Shown here: in pieces, positions 34,941 to 43,910 of the stretch
Layout: the number at the start of each line of letters is the position of its first letter
How positions within the stretch are numbered: the stretch's first letter is position 1
DNA from: Piscinibacter sp.
GTDB taxonomy: Bacteria > Pseudomonadota > Gammaproteobacteria > Burkholderiales > Burkholderiaceae_C
Assembly (NCBI GenBank): GCA_016706565.1
Contig: JADJJI010000001.1
Location: 434,001-498,000 of the forward strand
DNA length: 64,000 nucleotides
Direction: 5' to 3'
The notes under the pieces: generated by a model
What the model was told of the DNA's origin: nothing
Database searches by the model: none
Seen by the model: the letters and a program-made list of their open reading frames with translations, nothing else
Translations under genes and position numbers: made by a program

Positions 34941-36233
34941 TCAGCTGCGCCGGAAGGAAGCACGGCCGGCCACGTAGGCCGCCGCGAGGTTTCGTTCGTC
35001 GCCCAGCGTGAGCCAGGCGAACACCTGCTCGTGCAGCGCCTGGGCGACGGCCATCCGGCGCCCGGCCACCGGGCCGACGGCCCAGTCCCACACGGCGACG
35101 TCGGCCAGGCGGCCCGGCTCCAGCGAACCGATCTCGGCTTCCAGGCCGAGCGCACGCGCGGCGCCGCGCGTGGCGGCGTGCAGCGCCTTCCAGGCCGTCA
35201 GCCGCTCGCCGGCCATCGCCTGCACCTTGTAGGCATCGGCCATCGTGCGCAGCATCGACAGGCTGGTGCCGCCGCCCACGTCGCTGGCCAGGCTGACCGC
35301 CACCCCCGCCTCTTGCGCGGCACGCCAGCCGAACAGGCCGCTGCCGAGAAACAGGTTGGACGACGGGCTGTGCGCGATCTGCGCGCCGCTGTCGCGCAGC
35401 GCGGCGCGGTCGGCGTCGTCGAGCCAGACGCCGTGCGCCAGCACGCTGCGCGGATGCAGCAGCCCGGCGCGTGCATAGACGTCGAGGTAGCTGCGCGCTT
35501 CGGGAAACAGCTCGCGTGCCCAGCGCACCTCGGCCTGGTTCTCGGCCACGTGGGTCTGCATGTACAGCGTCGGGTCCTGCGCGCACAGGCGGCCGGCCAT
35601 GGCCAGCTGCTCCGGCGAGCTGGTCGGCGCGAAGCGCACCGTCACCGCGTAGGCCAGGCGTTCGTGGCCGTGCCAGCGCTCGATCAGCGCACGGCAATCG
35701 CGCTCGGCCTGCGCCACGTCGTCGCGCAGGCCGTCGGGGGCATGGCGGTCCATCAGCACCTTGCCGGCGATCAGCCGCATGCCGCGCTGCGCGGCGGCGG
35801 CGAACAGCGCGTCGGCCGACACCTTGTGCACCGTCGGGAACACGACCGCGGCCGTGGTGCCATGCGCCAGCAGCGCGTCGAGGAAGAGCGCGGCGCCGGC
35901 CTCGGCCTGCGCCGGGTCGGCATAACGCTGCTCGGCCGGGAAGGTGTAGGTGTTCAGCCAGTCGAGCAGCTCGGTGCCGTAGCTGGCGATCACGTCGAGC
36001 TGCGGGCTGTGCACGTGGGTGTCGATGAAACCGGGCAGCACTAAGCGGCCGGCGTGGTCGTGGCGTTCCCAGCTCGCATCCGGTGCATCGGCCTGCACCG
36101 CGACGATGCGCCCGCCCTCCACCAGCAGCCAGTGCGCCGGCCGCCAGCGCACCGCGCTGGACAGCGTCTCGCCCCAGGCCGGCTCGGCCGTGAAGTCGAG
36201 CAGGTCGCCGAAGATCGCGATGCGGGCCGTCAT
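34941..36233 (-). CDS. guaD: Guanine deaminase
   Basis: 430 residues, amidohydrolase superfamily. Metal site motifs are PGFIDTHVHSPQLDVIASYG near residue 73, YMQTHVAENQAEV, VLAHGVWL and VSLASDVGGGTSLSML. WLNTYTFPAEQRY and IAHSPSSNLFLGSGLF are specific to the GuaD group. It deaminates guanine to xanthine, the Xdh substrate. Its start overlaps the stop of the LysR gene as ATGA, so the regulator and enzyme are cotranscribed. Confidence 0.93.
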   Translation of the reverse strand: MTARIAIFGDLLDFTAEPAWGETLSSAVRWRPAHWLLVEGGRIVAVQADAPDASWERHDHAGRLVLPGFIDTHVHSPQLDVIASYGTELLDWLNTYTFPAEQRYADPAQAEAGAALFLDALLAHGTTAAVVFPTVHKVSADALFAAAAQRGMRLIAGKVLMDRHAPDGLRDDVAQAERDCRALIERWHGHERLAYAVTVRFAPTSSPEQLAMAGRLCAQDPTLYMQTHVAENQAEVRWARELFPEARSYLDVYARAGLLHPRSVLAHGVWLDDADRAALRDSGAQIAHSPSSNLFLGSGLFGWRAAQEAGVAVSLASDVGGGTSLSMLRTMADAYKVQAMAGERLTAWKALHAATRGAARALGLEAEIGSLEPGRLADVAVWDWAVGPVAGRRMAVAQALHEQVFAWLTLGDERNLAAAYVAGRASFRRS

Positions 36234-37222
36234 GCCTTGCCCTCGCTGCGCGTACGTGGCCGCTGCAGCATGCCGTGGCCGGACAGGTTGCGAGCCACCT
36301 CGCGCACCTGCTCGCGCAACCAGCGGTTGGCGGCGGAGGCGTGGGTCAGGTCGTGCCAGAGCTGGTAGTAGGTCAAGGGCGGGAAGGCCACCGGGCAGCG
36401 CACGATGCGCACCGGCAGGCTGTCGACATAGCGCGAGCAGAACAGGCGCCCGGTGGTCAGCACCAGCAGGCTCTGTGCCACCATCAGCGGGATCAGGCTG
36501 AAGTGCGCGCTGCGCACCACGATGTCGCGCCGCACGCCCAGCGAGGCGAGGTGCTCGTCGATCACGCCGGGCGCGTTGGCATGCAGCGGCGTCGGCGCCA
36601 CGTGCTGGCACTCGAGGTAGCGCTCGGCCGTCCAGGCACGTGCGCTCAGGCGAGCGGCCGGGTGGTCCTCGCCGACCAGGCAGACGATCTCGTCGGACAT
36701 CAGCCGGCCCAGGTGCAGTTCGCCCGGGGGCTCCAGCCAGTTGCCGATCACCAGGTCGACCGCGCCCTGCGCCAGGCTGCGCCGGTAGTCGAAGGCGCCG
36801 GACAGCGGCAGCAGCTCGAGCCGCGTGCGCGGTGCTTCGCGCTGCAGGTGCGCCACCAGCTCGGGCAGGAACAGCGGGTCGAGGTAGTCGCTGGCGGCAA
36901 TGCGGAAGGTCAGCCCACTGTGCACCGGCTCGAAGGCACGCTGGCGCGAGTGCGGGCTGAACAGTCGGTCGGCGTCCTGCAGCAGGCGGCTGGCCGGGTC
37001 CAGGAGTTGCAAGGCGGTCTCGGTGGGCGTCATGCCATTGCCGGCGCGCACCAAGAGCGGATCGCCCGTCAGCGCACGCAGCCGCTTGAGCTGGGCGCTG
37101 ACGGCGGGCTGCGTGCTGTTCAAGCGCACGGCGGCCCGGGATACGCTGCGTTCGGTGATCAAGGTCTGCAACACCCGGATGAGATGGAGCTCGATCTTGT
37201 CGAAATCGCCGCGCTGTGCCAT
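36230..37222 (-). CDS. LysR-family regulator of the purine genes
   Basis: 330 residues from ATG 37222. The HTH covers LIRVLQTLITERSVSRAAVRLN and QPAVSAQLKRLRALTGDPLLVR (residues about 14-60), followed by a LysR substrate-binding domain. It is divergent from xdhA across a 94-base gap and cotranscribed with guaD, the classic layout for a LysR protein controlling both sides. The inducer could be a purine; no proof. Confidence 0.9.
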   Translation of the reverse strand: MAQRGDFDKIELHLIRVLQTLITERSVSRAAVRLNSTQPAVSAQLKRLRALTGDPLLVRAGNGMTPTETALQLLDPASRLLQDADRLFSPHSRQRAFEPVHSGLTFRIAASDYLDPLFLPELVAHLQREAPRTRLELLPLSGAFDYRRSLAQGAVDLVIGNWLEPPGELHLGRLMSDEIVCLVGEDHPAARLSARAWTAERYLECQHVAPTPLHANAPGVIDEHLASLGVRRDIVVRSAHFSLIPLMVAQSLLVLTTGRLFCSRYVDSLPVRIVRCPVAFPPLTYYQLWHDLTHASAANRWLREQVREVARNLSGHGMLQRPRTRSEGKA

Positions 37223-37316
37223 ATGAGTTCCATCATAGGTAATATGCACATCATCGTATACGCAGGGCCGCTCAAGGGCGTACCGTGCGTCCGTCCGCAT
37301 CTGTCCTGAGCGCGCC
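37223..37316. promoter_or_regulatory. Divergent lysR/xdhA promoter region
   Basis: 94 bases between the two start codons. The lysR-proximal 40 bases are strikingly A+T-rich for this genome (AGGTAATATGCACATCAT, CGTATAC), as expected of overlapping promoters and a LysR site. No single unambiguous T-N11-A palindrome could be fixed. Confidence 0.45.
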
Positions 37317-38837
37317 ATGCACACCCGCCCGATCCGCTTCTTCCACCGTGGCCGCGTCGTCGAAGTGGCCGACGCCGCCCCGACGCGCAGCGTGCTCGAC
37401 TGGCTGCGCGAGGACGCGCGCTGCACCGGCACCAAGGAAGGCTGCAACGAGGGCGACTGCGGCGCCTGCACGGTGGTCATCGGCACGCTCGCCGCGCCGG
37501 GCGATGCCCAGGCGGTGCGCGGCCTGTCGCTGCAGACGGTGAACGCCTGCATCCAGTTCCTGCCCACGCTGGACGGCAAGGCGCTGTTCAGCGTCGAGGA
37601 CGTGAAGGCCATCGCCCCGGGCGAGGCGCTGCACCCCACGCAGCAGGCGATGGTCGAGTGCCACGGCTCGCAGTGCGGCTTCTGCACGCCGGGCTTCGTG
37701 ATGTCGATGTGGTCGAGCTACGAGCAGCACCGCGCCGCCGGCACCGTGCCGACGCGCCAGGCGCTGGCCGACGAACTCTCGGGCAACCTGTGCCGCTGCA
37801 CCGGCTACCGGCCCATCCTCGACGCCGGGCAGCGCATGTTCGAGCTGCCGGCGGCGACGCTCGACACCGCGCCGGTGGTGCAGGCGCTGCGCGACATGGC
37901 CCGGCCCGACAGCTTCCACTACGCGCCTGGCGCGGGCTTCCACGCGCCGAAGACACTGGACGAACTCGCCTGCCTGCGCGAGGCCAAGCCCGACGCCCGG
38001 CTGCTCGCCGGCTCCACCGACGTGGGCCTGTGGGTGAACAAGCAGTTCCGCGAACTGGGCGAGATCGTCTACCTCGGCTCAGTCGCGGAACTGCAGCGCA
38101 TCGAGCCGCTCGATGCCGGTGGGCAAGGCGGCCTGTGGATCGGCGCCGGCGCCTCGCTCGAATCCGCCTGGCGAGCGCTGGCGCAGCGCTGGCCTGCGCT
38201 CACCGACGTATGGCTGCGTTTCGCCTCGCCGCCGATCCGCCATGCCGGCACGATGGGCGGCAACGTCGCCAACGGCTCGCCGATCGGCGACAGCGCGCCG
38301 GTGCTGATGGCGCTGGATGCGCAGATCGAGTTGCGCCGCGGCGCCCGCGTGCGGCGTTTGCCGCTGCCCGAGTTCTACCTCGACTACATGAAGAACCGCC
38401 TGGAGGCCGGCGAGTTCGTGCAGGCCATCGTGATCCCCGGGCTGCCGGCGCGCCGCCAGGTGCGCGCCTACAAGATCAGCAAGCGCTTCGACTGCGACAT
38501 CTCGGCGCTGTGCGCGGGCCTCGCCATCGAGCTCGACGGCGACACGGTCAGTGCGGTGCGGCTGGCCTTCGGCGGCCTGGCGGCGGTGGTCAAGCGCGCC
38601 GCGGCGGCCGAGGCGGCGCTGATCGGCCAGCCCTGGTCGCAGGCCAGCGTGGCGGCGGCGCAGGCGGCACTGGCCGAGGACTTCAAGCCGCTGTCCGACA
38701 TGCGTGCCAGCGCCGCCTACCGCGCCCAGGTGGCGGCCAACCTGCTGCAGCGCTTCTGGCTCGAGACGCGCGCGAAAGATCCGCTGCCGGCCAGCGCCAC
38801 CAGCGTGTTCGCCGCCATGACGCACGAGGAGGCTTGA
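37317..38837 (+). CDS. xdhA: Xanthine dehydrogenase small subunit (FeS/FAD)
   Basis: 506 residues. Two [2Fe-2S] clusters are visible: CTGTKEGCNEGDCGACTV near 38-55, and the second with CGFCTPGFVMSMW and CRCTGYRPILDAGQRM near 120-175. The FAD domain follows (LLAGSTDVGLWVNKQF, GTMGGNVANGSPIGDS). It passes electrons from the molybdenum subunit to NAD. xdhB starts one base after its stop. No signal peptide; cytoplasmic. Confidence 0.95.
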   Translation: MHTRPIRFFHRGRVVEVADAAPTRSVLDWLREDARCTGTKEGCNEGDCGACTVVIGTLAAPGDAQAVRGLSLQTVNACIQFLPTLDGKALFSVEDVKAIAPGEALHPTQQAMVECHGSQCGFCTPGFVMSMWSSYEQHRAAGTVPTRQALADELSGNLCRCTGYRPILDAGQRMFELPAATLDTAPVVQALRDMARPDSFHYAPGAGFHAPKTLDELACLREAKPDARLLAGSTDVGLWVNKQFRELGEIVYLGSVAELQRIEPLDAGGQGGLWIGAGASLESAWRALAQRWPALTDVWLRFASPPIRHAGTMGGNVANGSPIGDSAPVLMALDAQIELRRGARVRRLPLPEFYLDYMKNRLEAGEFVQAIVIPGLPARRQVRAYKISKRFDCDISALCAGLAIELDGDTVSAVRLAFGGLAAVVKRAAAAEAALIGQPWSQASVAAAQAALAEDFKPLSDMRASAAYRAQVAANLLQRFWLETRAKDPLPASATSVFAAMTHEEA

Positions 38838-38838
38838 G

Positions 38839-41193
38839 ATGAACAAGCCGATCGCTCCCGCCCTGCTCTCCAACGCCACGCCGCAGGTCGGCATCGGCCT
38901 GCCGCACGAGTCGGCGCATCTTCACGTGGCCGGCGAAGCCACCTACATCGACGACCTGCCCGAACTCGCCGGCACGCTGCACTGCGCGCTCGGCCTGTCG
39001 CCGGTGGCGCACGGCACGCTCAAGGGCCTCTCGCTCGACGGCCTGCGCGCCCTGCCCGGCGTGGTGGCTGTGCTGACGGCGGCCGACATTCCCGGCCCGA
39101 ACGACTGCGGCTCGATCGTGCACGACGAACCCATCCTCGCCGAGGCCGAGCTGCGCTACCTCGGCCAGCCGGTGTTCGCGGTGATCGCCACGACGCGCGA
39201 CATCGCCCGCCGCGCTGCCGCGCAAGCCAAGGCTGTGATGCAGATCGAGCCGCTGCCCGCGGTGCTGACGCCGCAGGAGGCGCATGCCAAGGGCCAGTAC
39301 GTGCTGCCGCCCATGCACCTGGTGCGCGGCGAGGCGCGTGCGGCGATCGAGCGCGCGCCGCATCGCATCAAGGGCAGCTTCGACGTCGGCGGGCAGGAGC
39401 AGTTCTACCTCGAAGGGCAGATCAGCTACGCGATCCCGAAAGAGAACGACGGCATGCTGGTGCACTGCTCGACGCAGCACCCTAGCGAGATGCAGCACCT
39501 GGTGGCGCATGCGCTGAAGCTGCACGCGCACCACGTGCAGGTGGAGTGCCGGCGCATGGGCGGCGGCTTCGGCGGCAAGGAGTCGCAGTCGGCGCCGTTC
39601 GCCTGCATCGCCGCCGTGGCCGCGCGCCAGCTGAACCGCCCCGTCAAGCTGCGCCTGGACCGCGACGACGACTTCCTCATCACCGGCCGGCGCCACTGCT
39701 TCTGGTACGAGTACGAGGCCGGCTACGACGACGCGGGCCGCATCCTCGGCGCCGAGGTGACGATGGTCTCGCGCGCCGGCCATTCGGCCGATCTCTCCGG
39801 ACCGGTGATGACGCGCGCGCTGTGCCACTTCGACAACGCCTACTGGCTGCCGCACGTGGCCATGCACGGCTACTCGGGCAAGACCAACACCCAGAGCAAC
39901 ACCGCCTTCCGCGGCTTCGGCGGGCCGCAGGGCGCCATCGCCATCGAGAACATCCTCGACAGCGTGGCGCGCACGCTGGGCAAGGACGCGCTGGACGTGC
40001 GGCGCGTCAACTTCTACGGCCAGGGGCAGAGCACGCCCGAACGCCGGAACGGCGTGATCACGCCGTATGGCCAGAAGGTCGAGGACAACGTCATCCACGA
40101 ACTGGTGGCCGAACTCGAGAAGACCAGCGACTACCGCGCCCGGCGGGCCGCCATCGCGAAGTCCAACGCCGCCAGCCCGCTGCTCAAGCGCGGCCTGGCG
40201 CTGACGCCGGTGAAGTTCGGCATCTCGTTCAACGTCAAGCACTTCAACCAGGCCGGCGCCCTGGTGCACGTCTACAACGACGGCTCCATCCTGGTGAACC
40301 ACGGCGGCACCGAGATGGGCCAGGGCCTGAACACCAAGGTGGCGCAGGTGGTGGCGCACGAGCTGGGCGTGCGCTTCGAGTCGGTGCGCGTCACCGCCAC
40401 CGACACGCAGAAGATCGCCAACACCTCGGCCACCGCCGCCTCGACGGGCAGCGACCTGAACGGCAAGGCCGCGCAGGACGCGGCCCGGCAGATCCGCGAG
40501 CGGCTGGCCGCCTGCGCCGCCGCCCACCACGGCGGCGATGCCGCGGCGGTGCGATTCGCCGACGGCAAGGTCGAGGTCAACGGTCGGTCGCTGCCCTTCT
40601 CGGCCCTGGTCGCGCAGGCCTACCAGGACCGTGTGCAGCTCTGGTCCGACGGCTTCTACGCCACGCCCGGCCTGAGCTGGGACCGCGACAAGCTGCAGGG
40701 CCGGCCGTTCTACTACTTCGCCTACGGCGCGGCGGTCAGCGAGGTGCTGGTGGACACGCTGACCGGCGAATGGAAGCTGCTGCGCGCCGACGTGCTGCAC
40801 GACGTGGGCCGCTCGCTCAACCCGGCGCTCGACATCGGCCAGGTCGAGGGCGCCTTCATCCAGGGCATGGGCTGGCTGACGATGGAAGAGCTGGTCTGGC
40901 ACCCGCAAAGCGGCAAGCTGATGACGCATGCGCCGAGCACCTACAAGATCCCGACGGCCAACGACTGCCCGCCGGTGTTCAACGTGAGGCTGTTCGAGAA
41001 CGACAACGTCGAAGACAGCATCCACCGCAGCAAGGCGGTCGGCGAGCCGCCGCTGCTGCTGCCCTTCTCGGTGTTCTATGCGATCCGCGATGCGGTGTCG
41101 TCGGTGGGCGGGCACCGGGTCGACCCGCCGCTCGCCGCGCCGGCCACCAGCGAGTCCATCCTGCGCGCACTCACGGCCGTGCAGCGAGGCTGA
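38839..41193 (+). CDS. xdhB: Xanthine dehydrogenase large subunit (molybdopterin)
   Basis: 784 residues. Motifs of the molybdenum hydroxylase: MGGGFGGKESQSAPFACIAA near 235, NTAFRGFGGPQGAIA (substrate Arg) near 355, GTEMGQGLNTKVAQV near 490, and the catalytic Glu in KAVGEPPLLLPFSVF near the C-terminus. It oxidises hypoxanthine to xanthine and xanthine to urate. It forms a heterotetramer with XdhA. xdhC follows 4 bases after the stop. Confidence 0.95.
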   Translation: MNKPIAPALLSNATPQVGIGLPHESAHLHVAGEATYIDDLPELAGTLHCALGLSPVAHGTLKGLSLDGLRALPGVVAVLTAADIPGPNDCGSIVHDEPILAEAELRYLGQPVFAVIATTRDIARRAAAQAKAVMQIEPLPAVLTPQEAHAKGQYVLPPMHLVRGEARAAIERAPHRIKGSFDVGGQEQFYLEGQISYAIPKENDGMLVHCSTQHPSEMQHLVAHALKLHAHHVQVECRRMGGGFGGKESQSAPFACIAAVAARQLNRPVKLRLDRDDDFLITGRRHCFWYEYEAGYDDAGRILGAEVTMVSRAGHSADLSGPVMTRALCHFDNAYWLPHVAMHGYSGKTNTQSNTAFRGFGGPQGAIAIENILDSVARTLGKDALDVRRVNFYGQGQSTPERRNGVITPYGQKVEDNVIHELVAELEKTSDYRARRAAIAKSNAASPLLKRGLALTPVKFGISFNVKHFNQAGALVHVYNDGSILVNHGGTEMGQGLNTKVAQVVAHELGVRFESVRVTATDTQKIANTSATAASTGSDLNGKAAQDAARQIRERLAACAAAHHGGDAAAVRFADGKVEVNGRSLPFSALVAQAYQDRVQLWSDGFYATPGLSWDRDKLQGRPFYYFAYGAAVSEVLVDTLTGEWKLLRADVLHDVGRSLNPALDIGQVEGAFIQGMGWLTMEELVWHPQSGKLMTHAPSTYKIPTANDCPPVFNVRLFENDNVEDSIHRSKAVGEPPLLLPFSVFYAIRDAVSSVGGHRVDPPLAAPATSESILRALTAVQRG

Positions 41194-41197
41194 GGCG

Positions 41198-42076
41198 ATG
41201 GCCTCGCTGCGCGACACCGCCGCCCGCTGGCTCGCCGACGGCACATCGGCCGTGCTGGTGGAAGTCACCCAGGCGCTGGGCTCCGCGCCGCGCGAGGCCG
41301 GCACGCGCATGCTGGTGAGCGCCACGCAATGCGAGGGCACGATCGGCGGCGGGCACCTGGAGCTGAAGGCAATCGAGCGCGCGCGTCGCCTGCTCGCGGC
41401 GGGCGAGACCGTGCCGCAATCGGCGCACTACCCGCTCGGCCCGGCGCTGGGCCAGTGCTGCGGTGGGGCGGTGACGCTGGGCTTCTCGCGGCTCGATGCC
41501 TCGTCCGTCGCGGCCTGGCCGATGGCCGCGCCGCGCTTTCACCTGCAGCTGTACGGCGCCGGCCATGTCGGCCGCGCGATCGTCAACGCGCTGGCGCCGC
41601 TGAACGTGCACGTCGAATGGATCGACGAGCGCGACGAGGAGTTCCCGCCCGACAGCGCGCTGCCCGCGCACACGCGCAAGGTCTGCGTCGACAGCCTCGA
41701 CGCCGAGGTGAAGGAGGCGCCGCGCGGTGCCTTCTACCTGGTGCTGACGCACCGGCACGACCTCGACCTGCGTATCGCCGAGGCGATCCTGCGTCGCGGC
41801 GACTTCGGCTTCTTCGGGCTGATCGGTTCGCAGACCAAGCGCGCGCGCTTCATCCACCGCTTCGAGGAGCGTGGTATCGCCGCGCAGGCGATCGCACGCA
41901 TGACATGCCCGATCGGCGTGCCGGGCATCGAGGGCAAGGAGCCCGAGGTGATCGCCGCGTCCGTGGTGGCGCAACTGCTGCAGGCGGCGAGTGCCGCCTG
42001 CGGGCCCTCGCGGGCCCAGGCTCAGGCTTCGGCCAGCCTGCGCAGTGCAGCGACGTCCAGCACCTTGACGGTGTAG
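41198..42076 (+). CDS. xdhC: Xanthine dehydrogenase accessory protein XdhC
   Basis: 292 residues from ATG 41198. The N-terminal part has EVTQALGSAPREAGTRMLV and GTIGGGHLELKAIERAR; the C-terminal Rossmann part has LYGAGHVGRAIVNAL and FFGLIGSQTKRARFIHRF. XdhC binds molybdenum cofactor, promotes its sulfuration and inserts it into XdhB. The last 55 bases overlap the convergent Crp/Fnr gene, so one of the C-terminal tails may be annotated too long or the overlap is real. Confidence 0.93.
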   Translation: MASLRDTAARWLADGTSAVLVEVTQALGSAPREAGTRMLVSATQCEGTIGGGHLELKAIERARRLLAAGETVPQSAHYPLGPALGQCCGGAVTLGFSRLDASSVAAWPMAAPRFHLQLYGAGHVGRAIVNALAPLNVHVEWIDERDEEFPPDSALPAHTRKVCVDSLDAEVKEAPRGAFYLVLTHRHDLDLRIAEAILRRGDFGFFGLIGSQTKRARFIHRFEERGIAAQAIARMTCPIGVPGIEGKEPEVIAASVVAQLLQAASAACGPSRAQAQASASLRSAATSSTLTV

Positions 42077-42798
42077 CCCATCACGTAGATCAGGCCCTTG
42101 CGGCTGAGCTGGCGCAGCAGGCGCGACAAGGTCTCGGGCGTGATGGCCAACTGCGATGCGATGTCACGCTTGCGCTCGCTCAGCGCCACGGTGATCGAGC
42201 CGTCGCTGCCCGCTTCGCTGGCGCAGCGCTGCAACAACCAGGCTGCAAAGCGGCCTTCTGCGTCCTTGTGCATCAGGTCGTGGGTCGCCATCGTGAGCGA
42301 GTGAACCTGTTGCGCAAGCGTCACGACGATGCGCCGGCCGAGTTCGGGGTAGCGCTGCAGAAGCGATTGCACCTCGGCGCGCGGCAGCGTCACCACCTGC
42401 ACGTCGGACAGTGCCATCGCGTCCTGCGCCGGCGTGCCGCCCAGCCAGGCGCTGCTGGCGTCGATCCAGGCCGGCCCCTGCAGGCTGCGCTCGGGCTGGA
42501 ACGGCCCGTCGTCGGGTGCGGTGCCCAGCGCCGCATCGCCGCGGGCGAGCAGGCACAGGTCGCGTGCCTGTTCACGGCTGGAGACGAGCAGGCTGCCGGC
42601 AGGCAGTTCCCGCACCTGCGCCATTTCCTGCAGGGCGGTGAGGATTTCGACCGGCAAGGCCGGCGGGCCGAGCACGGCCGTCCAGAACGCGGCGCCGCCC
42701 GCCGCTGGCGCCGGGATCGAACCCGGTGCGATTCGGCGCGGCCGCATGGCCCGCACGGGCCGGGCGGAGGTGCCGCTGCTGGTGGTGTGGGTGTCCAA
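42022..42798 (-). CDS. Crp/Fnr-family regulator without an FeS cluster (Dnr-like)
   Basis: Up to 258 residues from a TTG at 42798; ATG 42747 is an alternative start. A cyclic-nucleotide-fold sensor domain is followed by an HTH_Crp domain. The recognition helix TPETLSRLLRQLSRKGLI has the E-x-x-S-R pattern of FNR/DNR, predicting TTGAT-N4-ATCAA targets. Only two Cys are present (DLCLLARG, LQRCAS), so the [4Fe-4S] site of true Fnr is absent. The signal may be NO, heme-linked or none. No matching site is seen nearby. Confidence 0.85.
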   Translation of the reverse strand: MDTHTTSSGTSARPVRAMRPRRIAPGSIPAPAAGGAAFWTAVLGPPALPVEILTALQEMAQVRELPAGSLLVSSREQARDLCLLARGDAALGTAPDDGPFQPERSLQGPAWIDASSAWLGGTPAQDAMALSDVQVVTLPRAEVQSLLQRYPELGRRIVVTLAQQVHSLTMATHDLMHKDAEGRFAAWLLQRCASEAGSDGSITVALSERKRDIASQLAITPETLSRLLRQLSRKGLIYVMGYTVKVLDVAALRRLAEA

Positions 42799-43015
42799 GC
42801 GCAGTCCCCGGATGTGGTTCTCGATGGAATGGACTGTGTCTCGCCCCCTTGACAGGCGTCTTGCGGTGGATCAATAGGCCTGCGCGACACGCCGCCGCGT
42901 TGCACGGCCCTTGAGCGCGCTCAGGCCAAAGCGAGGGCCCTGCGAAGCTGGCCAGCGTCGGCCTGCGGTGAGCCGCCTGCGCTGCGCACTTGCAGAGGCG
43001 CCTCGCTTCGGCGGC

Positions 43016-43894
43016 TCAGGCGATGTCGTGTTTTGCCAGCAGTTCCAGCGCGCGCACCACGGCCGAATGGTCCTGGTCCTGCAGGCCGTGCGCCGCGCAG
43101 GCCTGCATCAGCTGCGCCACGTTGGCCGTGCCCGGCAGGCTCACGCCCAGCGCCTTGGCGCCTTGCAGCGCCAGGTTCAGATCCTTCTGGTGCAGTGCGA
43201 TTCGGAACCCCGGGTTGAAGGTGCGCTTGATCATGCGCTCGCCGTGCACCTCGAGGATGCGGCTGGCCGCGAAGCCGCCCATCAGCGCCTGGCGCACCTT
43301 GGCCGGGTCGGCTCCGGCCTTGCTGGCGAACACGAGCGCTTCACCCACCGCGGCGATGTTCAGCGCGACGATGATCTGGTTGGCCACCTTGGTGGTCTGC
43401 CCGTCGCCATTGCCGCCCACCAGGGTGATGTTCTTGCCCATCAGCTGGAACAGCGGCAGCACCTTGTCGAACGCCGTCTGCGGGCCGCCGACCATGATGG
43501 TCAGGCTGGCCGCCTTGGCGCCGACTTCGCCGCCGGACACCGGCGCGTCGAGGTAGTCGCAGCCCAGCTCGTTGATCCGCCTGGCGAAGGCCTTGGTCTC
43601 GATCGGCGAGATGGAGCTCATGTCCACCACGGTCTTGCCCTTGCTCAGGCCTGCGGCCACCCCGCTCTCGCCGAACAGCACCTTTTCCACGTCCGGCGTG
43701 TCCGGAACCATCGTGAAGACGATGTCGGCGCGCTGCGCCACCTCCTGGGCCGAGCCGCAGGCGACCGCGCCCGCATCCGACAGCGCCGCCGGCACCTTGC
43801 TGCGCGTGTGCACGAACAACTCGTGGCCGGCCGCGCGCAGGTGGCCCGCCATCGGCGCGCCCATGATGCCCAGCCCGATGAATCCGATCTTCAT
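43016..43894 (-). CDS. garR: Tartronate semialdehyde (2-hydroxy-3-oxopropionate) reductase
   Basis: 292 residues. The N-terminal NAD(P) site is GFIGLGIMGAPMAGHL; the family signature DAPVSGGEVGAKAASLTIMVGG (about 118-139) and the catalytic Lys in TTKVANQIIVALN follow. This is the beta-hydroxyacid dehydrogenase clade of GarR/GlxR, which reduces tartronate semialdehyde to D-glycerate. It is the last gene of the hexarate operon, 16 bases after the aldolase gene. Confidence 0.92.
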   Translation of the reverse strand: MKIGFIGLGIMGAPMAGHLRAAGHELFVHTRSKVPAALSDAGAVACGSAQEVAQRADIVFTMVPDTPDVEKVLFGESGVAAGLSKGKTVVDMSSISPIETKAFARRINELGCDYLDAPVSGGEVGAKAASLTIMVGGPQTAFDKVLPLFQLMGKNITLVGGNGDGQTTKVANQIIVALNIAAVGEALVFASKAGADPAKVRQALMGGFAASRILEVHGERMIKRTFNPGFRIALHQKDLNLALQGAKALGVSLPGTANVAQLMQACAAHGLQDQDHSAVVRALELLAKHDIA

Positions 43895-43910
43895 GTGTGC
43901 TCCCTCGTGT

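Noticed and set aside
38683-41340. 885-codon open frame antisense to xdhB
   Set aside because: Shadow of a high-GC gene; xdhB has full family motifs while the antisense frame has none.
42845-42870. TTGAC...GATCAA as an FNR box upstream of the Crp/Fnr gene
   Set aside because: Half-sites are 15 bases apart instead of 4, so it is not an FNR site.
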